Notes: generated by a model not told the origin, from the sequence alone. A stretch of DNA of 7,417 nucleotides from an uncultured Mycoplasmatota bacterium (GCA_946494345.1 CAMMBX010000058.1:1-7417); one strand, 5' to 3'. Positions 1 to 5,794 are shown, counted from the stretch's first letter. A program made the numbers and translations.

Positions 1-8
1 GTTTTCTG

Positions 9-51
9 ACATTTTTATTTTAGTCATTTCCTACATTTTTATCTTAGCATT
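9..51. repeat. Imperfect direct repeat, two ~20-bp AT-rich copies
   Basis: Positions 9-28 (ACATTTTTATTTTAGTCATT) recur at 33-51 with one substitution and one missing base, offset by 24 bp. The repeat lies upstream of the flavin-reductase promoter, at the window edge, so its full extent is unknown. It may be an operator or chance similarity in AT-rich DNA. No function can be assigned. Confidence 0.35.
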
Positions 52-84
52 ATCAGTTTTTTCCAATTTTTTATTACAACATTA

Positions 85-93
85 TGTTATAAT
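85..93 (+). promoter_or_regulatory. Extended -10 promoter for the flavin-reductase gene
   Basis: TGTTATAAT matches the extended -10 consensus TGnTATAAT exactly (TATAAT at 88-93). No good -35 lies 16-18 bp upstream, which is typical of extended -10 promoters. Transcription would start near 100, leaving a short leader with the ribosome binding site AAAGGA at 105-110. Confidence 0.6.
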
Positions 94-117
94 TAAATAG
101 AAAGAAAGGATGAGAAA

Positions 118-642
118 ATGGAGATTGAAGTACTAAATAATATTTCATATGGAATGTATATAATTACTACAAGAAAAGAAAGAAAAAATGTTGGCTGTTT
201 CATAAACACTTTAATACAAATAACATCAAAAGACCCAATTATAGCCATAAGCTTAAACAAAGAAAATTATACAAACAAGATTTTAAAAGAAACAAAGAAA
301 TGTTCTATATCTATCCTAACAGAAAAAGCTAACAAGGAATTAATAGCAAAATTTGGATACTTTTCCTCTAAAGATATAAATAAGTTTGAAAATATTAAAT
401 GGGAAGAAATAGATAATTTACCAATAGTTACAGAAGATGTATGTGGATATATAATTGGAAATGTTATTGACATTATTGATGTAAATACACATGATATTTT
501 TCTAATAAAAATTATAAATACTAAACAACTTACAAACAATCCACCAATGACATATAAATATTATCACGAAATATTAAAAGGTAAAGCATCAAAAAAAGCC
601 CCTACTTATATAGAAGAAAAAGAAAAATTTATAAAAATATAA
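118..642 (+). CDS. Flavin reductase-like FMN-binding protein
   Basis: A 174-residue protein with the flavin reductase-like (split-barrel, FMN-binding) fold over roughly residues 5-155. Matching features are the N-terminal SYGMYIITT strand, the GCFINTLIQITS segment at 26-37 that corresponds to the flavin-contacting region, SLNKENYT at 45-52, and the C-terminal MTYKYYHEILKGKA at 144-157. The last is typical of flavoredoxin and high-molecular-weight-rubredoxin flavin domains. The family binds FMN and passes electrons between NAD(P)H, rubredoxin-type partners or O2-reducing proteins in the cytoplasm. No rubredoxin domain is fused here and no redox partner is adjacent, so the substrate is unknown. 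The start at ATG 118 is supported by AGAAAGGA at 103-110 and the promoter at 85-93. It is a single-gene unit closed by the hairpin at 645-680, and its length suits a stand-alone domain. Confidence 0.85.
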   Translation: MEIEVLNNISYGMYIITTRKERKNVGCFINTLIQITSKDPIIAISLNKENYTNKILKETKKCSISILTEKANKELIAKFGYFSSKDINKFENIKWEEIDNLPIVTEDVCGYIIGNVIDIIDVNTHDIFLIKIINTKQLTNNPPMTYKYYHEILKGKASKKAPTYIEEKEKFIKI

Positions 643-644
643 TC

Positions 645-680
645 AAGCAAGGTCCTTATCAAAAGATAAGAACCTTGCTT
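645..680 (+). terminator. Hairpin terminator of the flavin-reductase gene
   Basis: A 16-bp stem with one C/A mismatch (arms 645-660 and 665-680, starting AAGCAAGGT and ending ACCTTGCTT) closes an AAAA loop three bases after the stop codon. The sequence ATTTTCT follows. The T-run is modest on the plus strand. On the minus strand an AT-rich stretch also follows, so the hairpin may act on both convergent genes. Confidence 0.75.
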
Positions 681-690
681 ATTTTCTATC

Positions 691-730
691 AAAAGAAAAA
701 CGCCTTGGTGCAAAAAGAGGGCACCAAGGC
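691..730 (-). terminator. Rho-independent terminator of the 626-residue target gene
   Basis: A perfect 10-bp GC-rich stem, GCCTTGGTGC (702-711) with GCACCAAGGC (721-730), encloses a 9-nt loop. Read on the minus strand it is followed by GTTTTTCTTTT (positions 701-691), a canonical U-tract. It lies about 80 bp beyond the stop codon at 812 and stands back to back with the terminator at 645-680, insulating two convergent genes. Confidence 0.88.
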
Positions 731-805
731 TAATCATCACGAATAATTCGACAATATTCTTTCTTTCTCTATTTTTACCATCTTATTTGTCTGTGCCACA
801 GAGTT

Positions 806-821
806 TAGTCCTTACGGACTA
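806..821 (-). other. Stem-loop straddling the stop codon, candidate DGR recognition hairpin
   Basis: On the coding (minus) strand TAGTCC-GTAA-GGACTA forms a 6-bp stem with a 4-nt GTAA loop that contains most of the stop codon. It begins a few codons after the last conserved residues of the putative variable region. In characterised DGRs (such as the Bordetella phage BPP-1 system) a short GC-rich stem with a 4-nt loop lies just downstream of the initiation-of-mutagenic-homology site and promotes retrohoming. Position and size fit that role. The assignment is inference, and the stem is shorter and less GC-rich than classical examples. Confidence 0.5.
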
Positions 822-2692
822 GTCACGCTCATCACGAGGCGGAACGAGTAGTTGACGTAAGGGCCACCAATAACAAGGGTACCACCGAAAGCAAAAACAC
901 CTGCATTAGCAGTATAGTAATAGCCACCGCCGCGCAACAACCATGGGTACTCCTCACTTACCATATTTCGATAATCATTATACCAACCTGCTGTTTCTGA
1001 TAAGCCATGACTTAAGCACTCGCTTCCATTACATGCTAATGCTACATTATTACTTGTATACTTATCATAATATTTACTTTCTAATGTTAATGGTTCACTA
1101 AATCCACTACTTGCAGCAATATCATTATAGTTTCCCATTACATACTCCCAAGCACCACCTGACATATCATATACTCCATAGATTGTTCCTGTCGTACTGG
1201 CTCCTACTCCTTTTCCTGTCATTCCTTCTTCTGTTCTTATATTATTATCATATGTATATTGACATCCATAATCTGTATTTCCATTACTTGGACTTCCATA
1301 ACTACATCCTGTTATATACTGATCACTCTTGTTTTGATATACTTCTTTATTCACCCCTGTGAAGTTTTCATTTCCTAGTTTTCCATATCTACTTTGACTT
1401 AAATAACTTACAACTGCCCACTCACTATTCTTCATTGCATGTGAGTTCATACTTTCACTAAATCCATACCTATTTCCACTTGCACTTACTTTTGTCGCTA
1501 CTGTATGGATATTACTTACATTAATATTTCTCCAGCTTGTTACATTTGGTTTTATCATTGCATCTAGATTAGTTACATTTCCTCCACCACCACTTGCAGA
1601 AGAATTACTACTACTTGTCTCAAACTTTCCTACCCAGATTCCTGATAATTCATTTCCATCATATGTAAATGCATCTGGGGTATACCAATTCTTAGGTTTC
1701 TCTGTCGCTAAATATTTAGCAGTTCCTGTATCCTTAGTATCTTTATCTACAAATTTTATATCTATCTCTCCTGGCAAAGCTGCTGTTGGTGTACTATTCA
1801 AATAAACACCTCTTTTACCATAATATGTAGTCCCATTTTCACTTGCAATTGTATACGAATATCTTGGTATCCACACCCACATTGTCTCTATATCATCCAT
1901 ATTTATCTCTGTTCCTACTGCAGCACTTTGATATTCACTTAACTTATCACTTTTTACAGTTACAGCATTGGCCCATATTCCCATATCATAGTTATACCAA
2001 CCGCTTTCTATATCTGTCTTAACCCAGTTATAACCATCATGTTTAACAGCAATCATATTACTATCCATCTCTGGTTCATTAACAGCATCATTTCCTTGTT
2101 CAAAGTTTGAATCATCTAATTGTTGAGTTGCAAACACCTTAAGTTGTCCTAAATATACCTTTCCCATCGCTTCATTAGTTGCATTTATATTTAGCCATAC
2201 TCTAAGTTCACAATCAATTACTTCTTCAGCATCAATTACACCATAACTAATTATTGATGAGTCAGACAAACTTCCTGTAAATGTACGTCCATTCATTTGA
2301 AGTTCATATCTTATATCTCTAGGATCTAATAACTCACAACTTCCTCCATCAGTTGTCTGGCAATTAGATAAAGCATCCTCATCATCAACAAGTGATAAAG
2401 TATAGTATAAAGCTATATTACTTTTATTCTGTATAGAAAAATTATAAGGTGTATTATTCTTACCTTCATCATCATAAGTAGGAATAACATTTACAAGCTG
2501 TATACCATCACTTTCTTCATTTAGAACTAAATCTATATCTCCAACTCTTATTTGAACATCTTTTTCGCCATATATAATTGTTCTAAGCCAAGCATATGAA
2601 ACACCAATAATAACTATTAAAAGAACTACAAGAGTAATAATAGCCACCTTTTTCTTATTATCTCTTAAAGTTCCCCCTATATTTTTTAACAT
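812..2692 (-). CDS. Membrane-anchored FGE/C-type-lectin-like protein, putative DGR target
   Basis: A 626-residue protein. Residues 1-15 are basic and cytoplasmic, and about 16-36 are a membrane segment ending in VSYAWL, like SipW-dependent/TasA-type signals. Residues ~37-190 resemble the beta-rich N-terminal part of such surface proteins. Residues ~220-626 form a formylglycine-generating-enzyme-sulfatase/C-type-lectin-like domain: GVYDMSGGAWEYVMG (506-520) matches the family's MSGNVWEW motif, LLRGG (585-589) its RGGSW motif, and SFRLV (616-620) its GFR terminus. A Ser/Gly-rich patch lies at 360-372. The final ~40 codons show DGR variable-region composition, described separately. The protein is likely exposed outside the membrane and binds a variable ligand; enzymatic activity is not expected. 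ATG 2692 follows AAGGAGGT at 2712-2705, an unusually long 12-13 nt spacing, with AAGGAT closer. It appears monocistronic, with its own promoter and terminator. Signal-peptide cleavage versus stable anchoring cannot be decided from sequence. Confidence 0.82.
   Translation of the reverse strand: MLKNIGGTLRDNKKKVAIITLVVLLIVIIGVSYAWLRTIIYGEKDVQIRVGDIDLVLNEESDGIQLVNVIPTYDDEGKNNTPYNFSIQNKSNIALYYTLSLVDDEDALSNCQTTDGGSCELLDPRDIRYELQMNGRTFTGSLSDSSIISYGVIDAEEVIDCELRVWLNINATNEAMGKVYLGQLKVFATQQLDDSNFEQGNDAVNEPEMDSNMIAVKHDGYNWVKTDIESGWYNYDMGIWANAVTVKSDKLSEYQSAAVGTEINMDDIETMWVWIPRYSYTIASENGTTYYGKRGVYLNSTPTAALPGEIDIKFVDKDTKDTGTAKYLATEKPKNWYTPDAFTYDGNELSGIWVGKFETSSSNSSASGGGGNVTNLDAMIKPNVTSWRNINVSNIHTVATKVSASGNRYGFSESMNSHAMKNSEWAVVSYLSQSRYGKLGNENFTGVNKEVYQNKSDQYITGCSYGSPSNGNTDYGCQYTYDNNIRTEEGMTGKGVGASTTGTIYGVYDMSGGAWEYVMGNYNDIAASSGFSEPLTLESKYYDKYTSNNVALACNGSECLSHGLSETAGWYNDYRNMVSEEYPWLLRGGGYYYTANAGVFAFGGTLVIGGPYVNYSFRLVMSVTSP
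815..942 (-). other. Putative DGR variable region (VR) at the 3' end of the target gene
   Basis: Codons ~585-626 lie between the conserved LLRGG and SFRLV motifs. By hand count 27 of the 28 codons 588-615 end in C or T, only 13 of 78 coding-strand bases from codon 590 to 615 are A, and about half of positions 821-950 are G or C in a genome that is far more AT-rich. This is expected if AAC/AAT codons of a template repeat were rewritten at adenines to NNC/NNT. The residues around the conserved AGVFAF core (597-602) are mostly Gly, Tyr, Val, Thr and Ile, the kind of surface set seen in C-type-lectin variable loops. Boundaries are approximate because no template repeat is available to align. The likely variable positions are 590-594 and 603-615. 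Confidence 0.75.
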
Positions 2693-2736
2693 TTATCCTT
2701 ATCTACCTCCTTATATTATCAAATTATTCTAAAACA

Positions 2737-2745
2737 ATAATATCA
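2737..2745 (-). promoter_or_regulatory. Extended -10 promoter of the putative DGR target gene
   Basis: The minus strand reads TGATATTAT (2745-2737), a TGnTATAAT-like extended -10 with one mismatch. The hexamer 17 bp upstream, TTTCAT, is a poor -35. Transcription would start near 2730, about 38 nt before the ATG, and the AAGGAGGT site falls within this leader. Confidence 0.5.
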
Positions 2746-2768
2746 TTTTTTGGAAAATTATGAAAGAA

Positions 2769-2813
2769 TTTTGTTCGAAATTTATCCACAAATTTTGTCG
2801 AAATTTATCCACG
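2769..2813. repeat. Tandem ~24-bp repeat with two DnaA-box-like cores
   Basis: Unit 1 (2769-2792) and unit 2 (2793-2813) both read TTTTGT(T)CGAAATTTATCCAC and differ by one inserted T and the final bases. Each contains a DnaA-box-like 9-mer: TTATCCACA at 2782-2790, an exact match to TTATNCACA, and TTATCCACG at 2805-2813. The repeat lies between the Rpn stop codon and the promoter of the putative DGR target. It could bind DnaA or another regulator, or be part of a weak AT-rich transcript end for the Rpn gene, for which I see no convincing terminator. Confidence 0.55.
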
Positions 2814-2837
2814 ATTAATTAACAAACAATTTATTTT

Positions 2838-3737
2838 TCACATCAACATTGCTATTTGCTTTTTAGAAAGCCCCGTCGCTTGCATTATACTTTCTTTAGG
2901 TATTCCTATTTCTAGGAGATTCTTTGCAATAGACTTTTTTTCATTACTAGCACCTTGCTTAATGCCTTTTTTAATGCCATCCCTCTCTCCTTCTGCTTTA
3001 AGACTATTCATCATTTTTTCATTCTCTTCCGATTCATCATATAATCCTACTGTATTAATATCTAAACTTAATCTCTTTAATTCATTAGCTGCTTCCATTA
3101 ACTCTTCATCTCCTTCCGCTAACGCATCTATTTCTTCTATTTTTCTTAATCTTAGTATTAACATTTCTTTCTCTAATTTAGTAAGTTCTAATCCCTTTTT
3201 ATACTTCCTATATACTTGTGGAAAACTTAAATGGTATTTTTCCCATTTAACATTTTCTACTACTCCATTTTCATCTCTTGATTTAAATACTTCTTTTACA
3301 TTTTTCTTATTAAGATGATTAAAATTATTTAAATTAATCTGGATGGCCTTTGGCATATTCTCATAAGTATACATATTATTTGATATATCTATTTTTATTT
3401 TATCTAAGTAATCATCATTTCTTATTATAGTCGCTAAACTATATTTATTATTTAACTCATAATTAACAACGAATCCTTCAATACCAAATAATATATCAGA
3501 TCTTTTACCACGTTCTATCGCATTACTTATAACATATTCACTATTCTTCTCATAATATGTTTTTAGTATTAAATCTTTAGATATACCAGTTATCTGATAA
3601 GTCATATCTGCTTTAAAAAGAACACAGTTAGTCATAATACATTTATAGATATGATCATTACTAGCAGGAAATACTTCTCCTTTTTCCTGTAGCTCTTTTA
3701 TTCTCTCTTCTGGAGTCTTTTTCTTTTTACAACTCAT
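2838..3737 (-). CDS. Rpn/PD-(D/E)XK nuclease-family transposase-like protein
   Basis: A 299-residue protein resembling the Rpn (YhgA-like, recombination-promoting nuclease) family. It has FPASNDHIYKCIM near residues 23-35, where the family has P-T-x-D-x-x-F-K. KRSDILFGIEGFVVNYELN (78-96) corresponds to the family's D...ExQ nuclease strand, with D81 and E94 as candidate acidic residues. The C-terminus has the usual RxxGxxxG track (GERDGIKKGIKQG) followed by a helical tail, EIGIPKESIMQATGLSKKQI. Known members cut DNA and stimulate RecA-independent recombination. The N-terminal half is diverged and ELN replaces the usual ExQ/ExK, so activity is uncertain. ATG 3737 is chosen because GGTGAT at 3746-3741 lies 4 nt upstream; an upstream in-frame GTG at 3746 and ATG at 3743 fall inside that site. 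It is preceded by a long leader with its own promoter. Confidence 0.68.
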   Translation of the reverse strand: MSCKKKKTPEERIKELQEKGEVFPASNDHIYKCIMTNCVLFKADMTYQITGISKDLILKTYYEKNSEYVISNAIERGKRSDILFGIEGFVVNYELNNKYSLATIIRNDDYLDKIKIDISNNMYTYENMPKAIQINLNNFNHLNKKNVKEVFKSRDENGVVENVKWEKYHLSFPQVYRKYKKGLELTKLEKEMLILRLRKIEEIDALAEGDEELMEAANELKRLSLDINTVGLYDESEENEKMMNSLKAEGERDGIKKGIKQGASNEKKSIAKNLLEIGIPKESIMQATGLSKKQIAMLM

Positions 3738-3793
3738 TAACATCACCTCTTTGCACTACTTATAGCACAGTCTATAAACTAATGCAAAAAGAC

Positions 3794-3806
3794 AATTTTC
3801 AAAATT
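3794..3806. promoter_or_regulatory. AATTTT-C-AAAATT palindrome, possible operator
   Basis: A perfect 13-bp inverted repeat in the leader of the Rpn gene. Its wider context, GACAATTTTCAAAATTCA (3791-3808), recurs upstream of the HTH regulator at 6760-6777 with only the central base changed. A regulator binding both is an inference; AT-rich palindromes also arise by chance. Confidence 0.4.
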
Positions 3807-3877
3807 CACCCCCAAAATATGGGTAAATTTTGCATTTTCCCGGGCGAATTTTCAATTTTTACCCTAAAAAGTACTCC

Positions 3878-3892
3878 GAATTTTAAAAATTC
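3878..3892. promoter_or_regulatory. GAATTTT-A-AAAATTC palindrome, possible operator
   Basis: A perfect 15-bp inverted repeat sharing the AATTTT-N-AAAATT core with the sites at 3794-3806 and 6763-6775. It lies about 70 bp downstream of the -10 of the Rpn promoter, on the transcribed side. It could be an operator or a weak hairpin. Confidence 0.35.
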
Positions 3893-3953
3893 ACTTTTTT
3901 TTAAAGAATTTTTTACAACCTCCTTTTCCCCATCTTTTATACAAGTCTCCCAT
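3891..3953 (-). CDS. Doubtful 20-residue basic leader peptide ORF
   Basis: ATG at 3953 opens a 20-codon frame ending in TGA at 3891. It encodes a strongly basic peptide starting MGDLYKRWGKGGCKK and ending FFKKK. The ATG lies only 8 nt beyond the -10 hexamer, so translation would be leaderless or nearly so; there is no ribosome binding site. The related copy at the right end of the window keeps ATGGGAGACTTGT but stops after seven codons. That argues the conserved element is the RNA start and not the peptide. Listed because it is intact; probably not a gene. Confidence 0.15.
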   Translation of the reverse strand: MGDLYKRWGKGGCKKFFKKK

Positions 3954-3961
3954 CTATATAT

Positions 3962-3990
3962 AATGTATCATAATCGATAATATTAGTCAA
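3962..3990 (-). promoter_or_regulatory. Promoter of the Rpn transcript, copy A of a duplicated module
   Basis: TTGACT (3990-3985), a 17-bp spacer, then TACATT (3967-3962) preceded by TG as in an extended -10. It begins directly after the T-run of the kinase terminator. It is nearly identical to the promoter at 7353-7381, including TATC-N6-GATA within the spacer (3980-3967 here) and GGGAGACTTGT just after the start point. Confidence 0.65.
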
Positions 3991-3992
3991 TA

Positions 3993-4014
3993 GAAAAAAG
4001 ACTCTAAAAGTCTT
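3993..4014 (-). terminator. Rho-independent terminator of the nucleoside kinase gene
   Basis: On the minus strand AAGACT (4014-4009), loop TTTAG, AGTCTT (4003-3998), then TTTTTT running into C. The stem begins inside the stop codon, so the terminator is fused to the gene end. The Rpn promoter -35 follows within a few bases. Confidence 0.78.
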
Positions 4015-5668
4015 AACTATGATAACAACTACCTCCAATAAATTCTCTAATTATAGAATCATCTGGAATACTTTCACTAGGTATTGGAAGTATAAGTCTT
4101 AAGATATTTAAAAGTCTTTTCGCATCTTCATAATATATAGAATCTTCATCTACTGAATAAAGTAAAGGTTCTACATAAGTTTTTAATACTCCAAGTTCAT
4201 ATATTAAAGCTGTATTTATAGTAGTATCCGCTTCATCTTGATAAGGAAATATATATTTTTCTTCCCCACTTCTTACATTACTCCATACTTTTAAAGTATC
4301 AACTACATTATATCCTCTTGTCCTATTATCTCTAATTATTCTTCTTAAAAGTCTATTATCTGTAGTAGGAAAACGATTATGAGAATCTATATTAAGTTCT
4401 GTTAAAGCCGATAAATATATTTTATATTTATTTTTAGCAGGTATTTCATTTAATACTTTAGGATTCAAAGCATGTATCCCTTCTATTAATAAAACATCAT
4501 CTTTATCAAGTTTCAATTCTTTAACAAACTCTTTAACTCCTTCTTTAAAGTTATAAACTGGAGCCAGTACAATTTTACCTTCTAATAATTCATTTATTTG
4601 TTTTGTCAATAATTTATTATCTACCGCTTCAAATGCTTCATAATCCCTCTCCCCTTTTTCATTTAAAGGAGTCTTATCTCTATCAACAAAATAATCATCC
4701 ATACTAATCATCTTAGGATTAAGCCCAAAACTCTTTAAATACATACAAAGTTTAGTAGTAGTTGTAGTCTTACCACTAGAAGAAGGTCCTGCTAGTAATA
4801 TGATTTTTTTATCTTTCTTATTATCTACTATCTTTCTAGCAACAGAAAGTAATCTATTACTCTGTAATGTTTCATCTATTCTAATTAAATCTGCAATTTT
4901 ACCACGACTAACAACATCATTTAAATCTGCAATAGTTTCTATTTTCATAAGCTTAGTCCACTCTCTACACTCTTTAAAGACTTTAAACATATTAGGATGA
5001 TGTGTATAAGCTTTAATTTGATTATGAGAATACTCTGTAGGAAATTGTAATACAAAACCACTATCATCTACATATGTTAATTTAAATTCTTTTAAACTAG
5101 CTGTAGAAGGAGGCATCTGTCCATAAAAATAATTATAGTAGTTACTTAATCTATAAAGAGTTATATAAGTATTAGTATTATATTTCATAATTCTAGCTTT
5201 CGCTAAGTCATTAATACTCTCAAAATAATGTATAGCAGATATCCTATCTACACTAACTTTAGTAATAGCAAGATCCATCTCTACTAGTTTTAACATCTTT
5301 CTAGCAATTGTTTTAAGTATTGTTTCTGTAAGAGGAAAACTTGTTTTAATATAAATTCCCTTATCTAAAGAATGCATTACATAAACATTAGCATCTAGTC
5401 CAAATATCTCTTTAACAGCCACAACAAGTAAAAAGGTTAATCCTGCTATATGTGCTCTATTACCTATTTTAGAATTTAAATCATAAAAAGTTATCCCACA
5501 TGGATCATTAACAACATAACTAAGTTCTTTATATACATTATTAACACTAGCAAGAATAATAGGAAAACGATAATCTTTCTGATATTCTTTACTAAGTTGT
5601 AATAATGTTATTCCACGAGGAACTGATTCTTCTTTACCATTTATTGTTACTTTAACATCTTCTATCAC
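4013..5668 (-). CDS. Nucleoside kinase (TGS domain plus uridine kinase/PRK domain)
   Basis: A 551-residue cytoplasmic protein with an N-terminal TGS-like domain (VKVTINGKE through about residue 65) and a threonyl-tRNA-synthetase-like second domain (~70-210). The C-terminal P-loop kinase of the uridine kinase/phosphoribulokinase family spans ~285-490. Diagnostic kinase motifs are Walker A GPSSSGKT (294-301), SMDDYF (322-327), LAPVYNF (386-392), IEGIHALN (395-402) and the arginine-rich RLLRRIIRD (439-447). This architecture and length match the nucleoside kinases of Firmicutes and Bacteroidetes, which phosphorylate uridine or related nucleosides with NTP; the exact substrate cannot be read. The start is GTG 5668, not the ATG at 5719, because GGTGAT sits 4 nt upstream (5678-5673), and the upstream extension would place the promoter -10 inside the coding sequence. 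It is divergent from clpP. Confidence 0.88.
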   Translation of the reverse strand: MIEDVKVTINGKEESVPRGITLLQLSKEYQKDYRFPIILASVNNVYKELSYVVNDPCGITFYDLNSKIGNRAHIAGLTFLLVVAVKEIFGLDANVYVMHSLDKGIYIKTSFPLTETILKTIARKMLKLVEMDLAITKVSVDRISAIHYFESINDLAKARIMKYNTNTYITLYRLSNYYNYFYGQMPPSTASLKEFKLTYVDDSGFVLQFPTEYSHNQIKAYTHHPNMFKVFKECREWTKLMKIETIADLNDVVSRGKIADLIRIDETLQSNRLLSVARKIVDNKKDKKIILLAGPSSSGKTTTTTKLCMYLKSFGLNPKMISMDDYFVDRDKTPLNEKGERDYEAFEAVDNKLLTKQINELLEGKIVLAPVYNFKEGVKEFVKELKLDKDDVLLIEGIHALNPKVLNEIPAKNKYKIYLSALTELNIDSHNRFPTTDNRLLRRIIRDNRTRGYNVVDTLKVWSNVRSGEEKYIFPYQDEADTTINTALIYELGVLKTYVEPLLYSVDEDSIYYEDAKRLLNILRLILPIPSESIPDDSIIREFIGGSCYHS

Positions 5669-5696
5669 TTTTATCACCCTCTTAATTCTATATATG

Positions 5697-5725
5697 ATTA
5701 TATCAAAATTAACATACAAAGTCTA
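5697..5725 (-). promoter_or_regulatory. Promoter of the nucleoside kinase gene
   Basis: The minus strand has TAGACT (5725-5720, four of six matches to TTGACA), a 17-bp spacer and TATAAT (5702-5697), with TG one base before the hexamer (extended -10). Transcription would start near 5690, about 20 nt before the GTG, leaving room for the AGAGGGTGAT binding site. It lies back to back with the clpP upstream region. Confidence 0.75.
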
Positions 5726-5749
5726 ATAATTTTGCCACATCTTGTAAGG

Positions 5750-5755
5750 TATAAT
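5750..5755 (+). promoter_or_regulatory. Putative -10 element of clpP
   Basis: A perfect TATAAT about 40 nt before the clpP ATG. The hexamer at 17 bp spacing (TAATTT) is a poor -35, and TTGCCA at 5732-5737 is only 12 bp away. No CIRCE or CtsR-type tandem heptads are visible, so heat-shock control is not supported by the sequence. Confidence 0.4.
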
Positions 5756-5794
5756 TTAAAGTTTATTTGGATATAGTAGAATTAGGTGATAATA

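Larger units (their letters stand above)
3738..3961 (-). promoter_or_regulatory. Long structured 5' leader of the Rpn gene
   Basis: About 215 nt separate the promoter from the Rpn start. The leader holds AAAAGGAGG (3926-3918), which is not followed by a usable start, and a 44-bp imperfect inverted repeat centred on CCCGGG (arms 3821-3840 and 3842-3864, GGGTAAA...TTTACCC type). It also has a competing ACCC/GGGT pairing (3808-3813 with 3821-3824) and palindromes at 3794-3806 and 3878-3892. Alternative pairings of this kind suggest attenuation or a regulatory RNA, but I recognise no known riboswitch or T-box signature. No gene other than a doubtful 20-codon ORF is seen here. Confidence 0.4.

Noticed and set aside
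267..539. 90-codon minus-strand open frame inside the flavin-reductase gene
   Set aside because: It is antisense to a clear family match, has no ribosome binding site and yields no recognisable protein.
790..802. TCTGTG-C-CACAGA palindrome after the target gene
   Set aside because: It is too tight to form a stable hairpin (effective stem 5 bp) and has no T-run. The stem-loop at 806-821 fits the DGR position better, though this could be an accessory part.
1111..1362. 83-codon plus-strand frame inside the putative DGR target gene
   Set aside because: Its composition (His/Tyr/Leu/Phe-rich) is that of the reverse strand of the target gene, and no start signal is seen.
2769..2813. CRISPR array or replication origin
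   Set aside because: Only two adjacent units without spacers rules out CRISPR. Two DnaA-like boxes with no dnaA/dnaN or box cluster nearby do not make an origin.
2962..3318. 118-codon plus-strand frame inside the Rpn-like gene
   Set aside because: Low-complexity Ser/Phe/Leu product typical of an antisense frame of a Lys/Glu-rich gene.
3741..3746. GTG 3746 or ATG 3743 as the Rpn start
   Set aside because: Both codons lie within the GGTGAT binding site itself; ATG 3737 has proper spacing.
3967..3990. TATGAT (3972-3967) as the -10 of the Rpn promoter
   Set aside because: It lies only 12 bp from TTGACT. TACATT with an extended TG at 17 bp spacing fits in both copies.
4800..5000. 66-codon plus-strand frame inside the kinase gene
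   Set aside because: Antisense frame without a binding site; the kinase motifs on the other strand are clear.
5732..5755. TTGCCA as the -35 of clpP
   Set aside because: The spacer to TATAAT is only 12 bp, too short for a sigma-A promoter.
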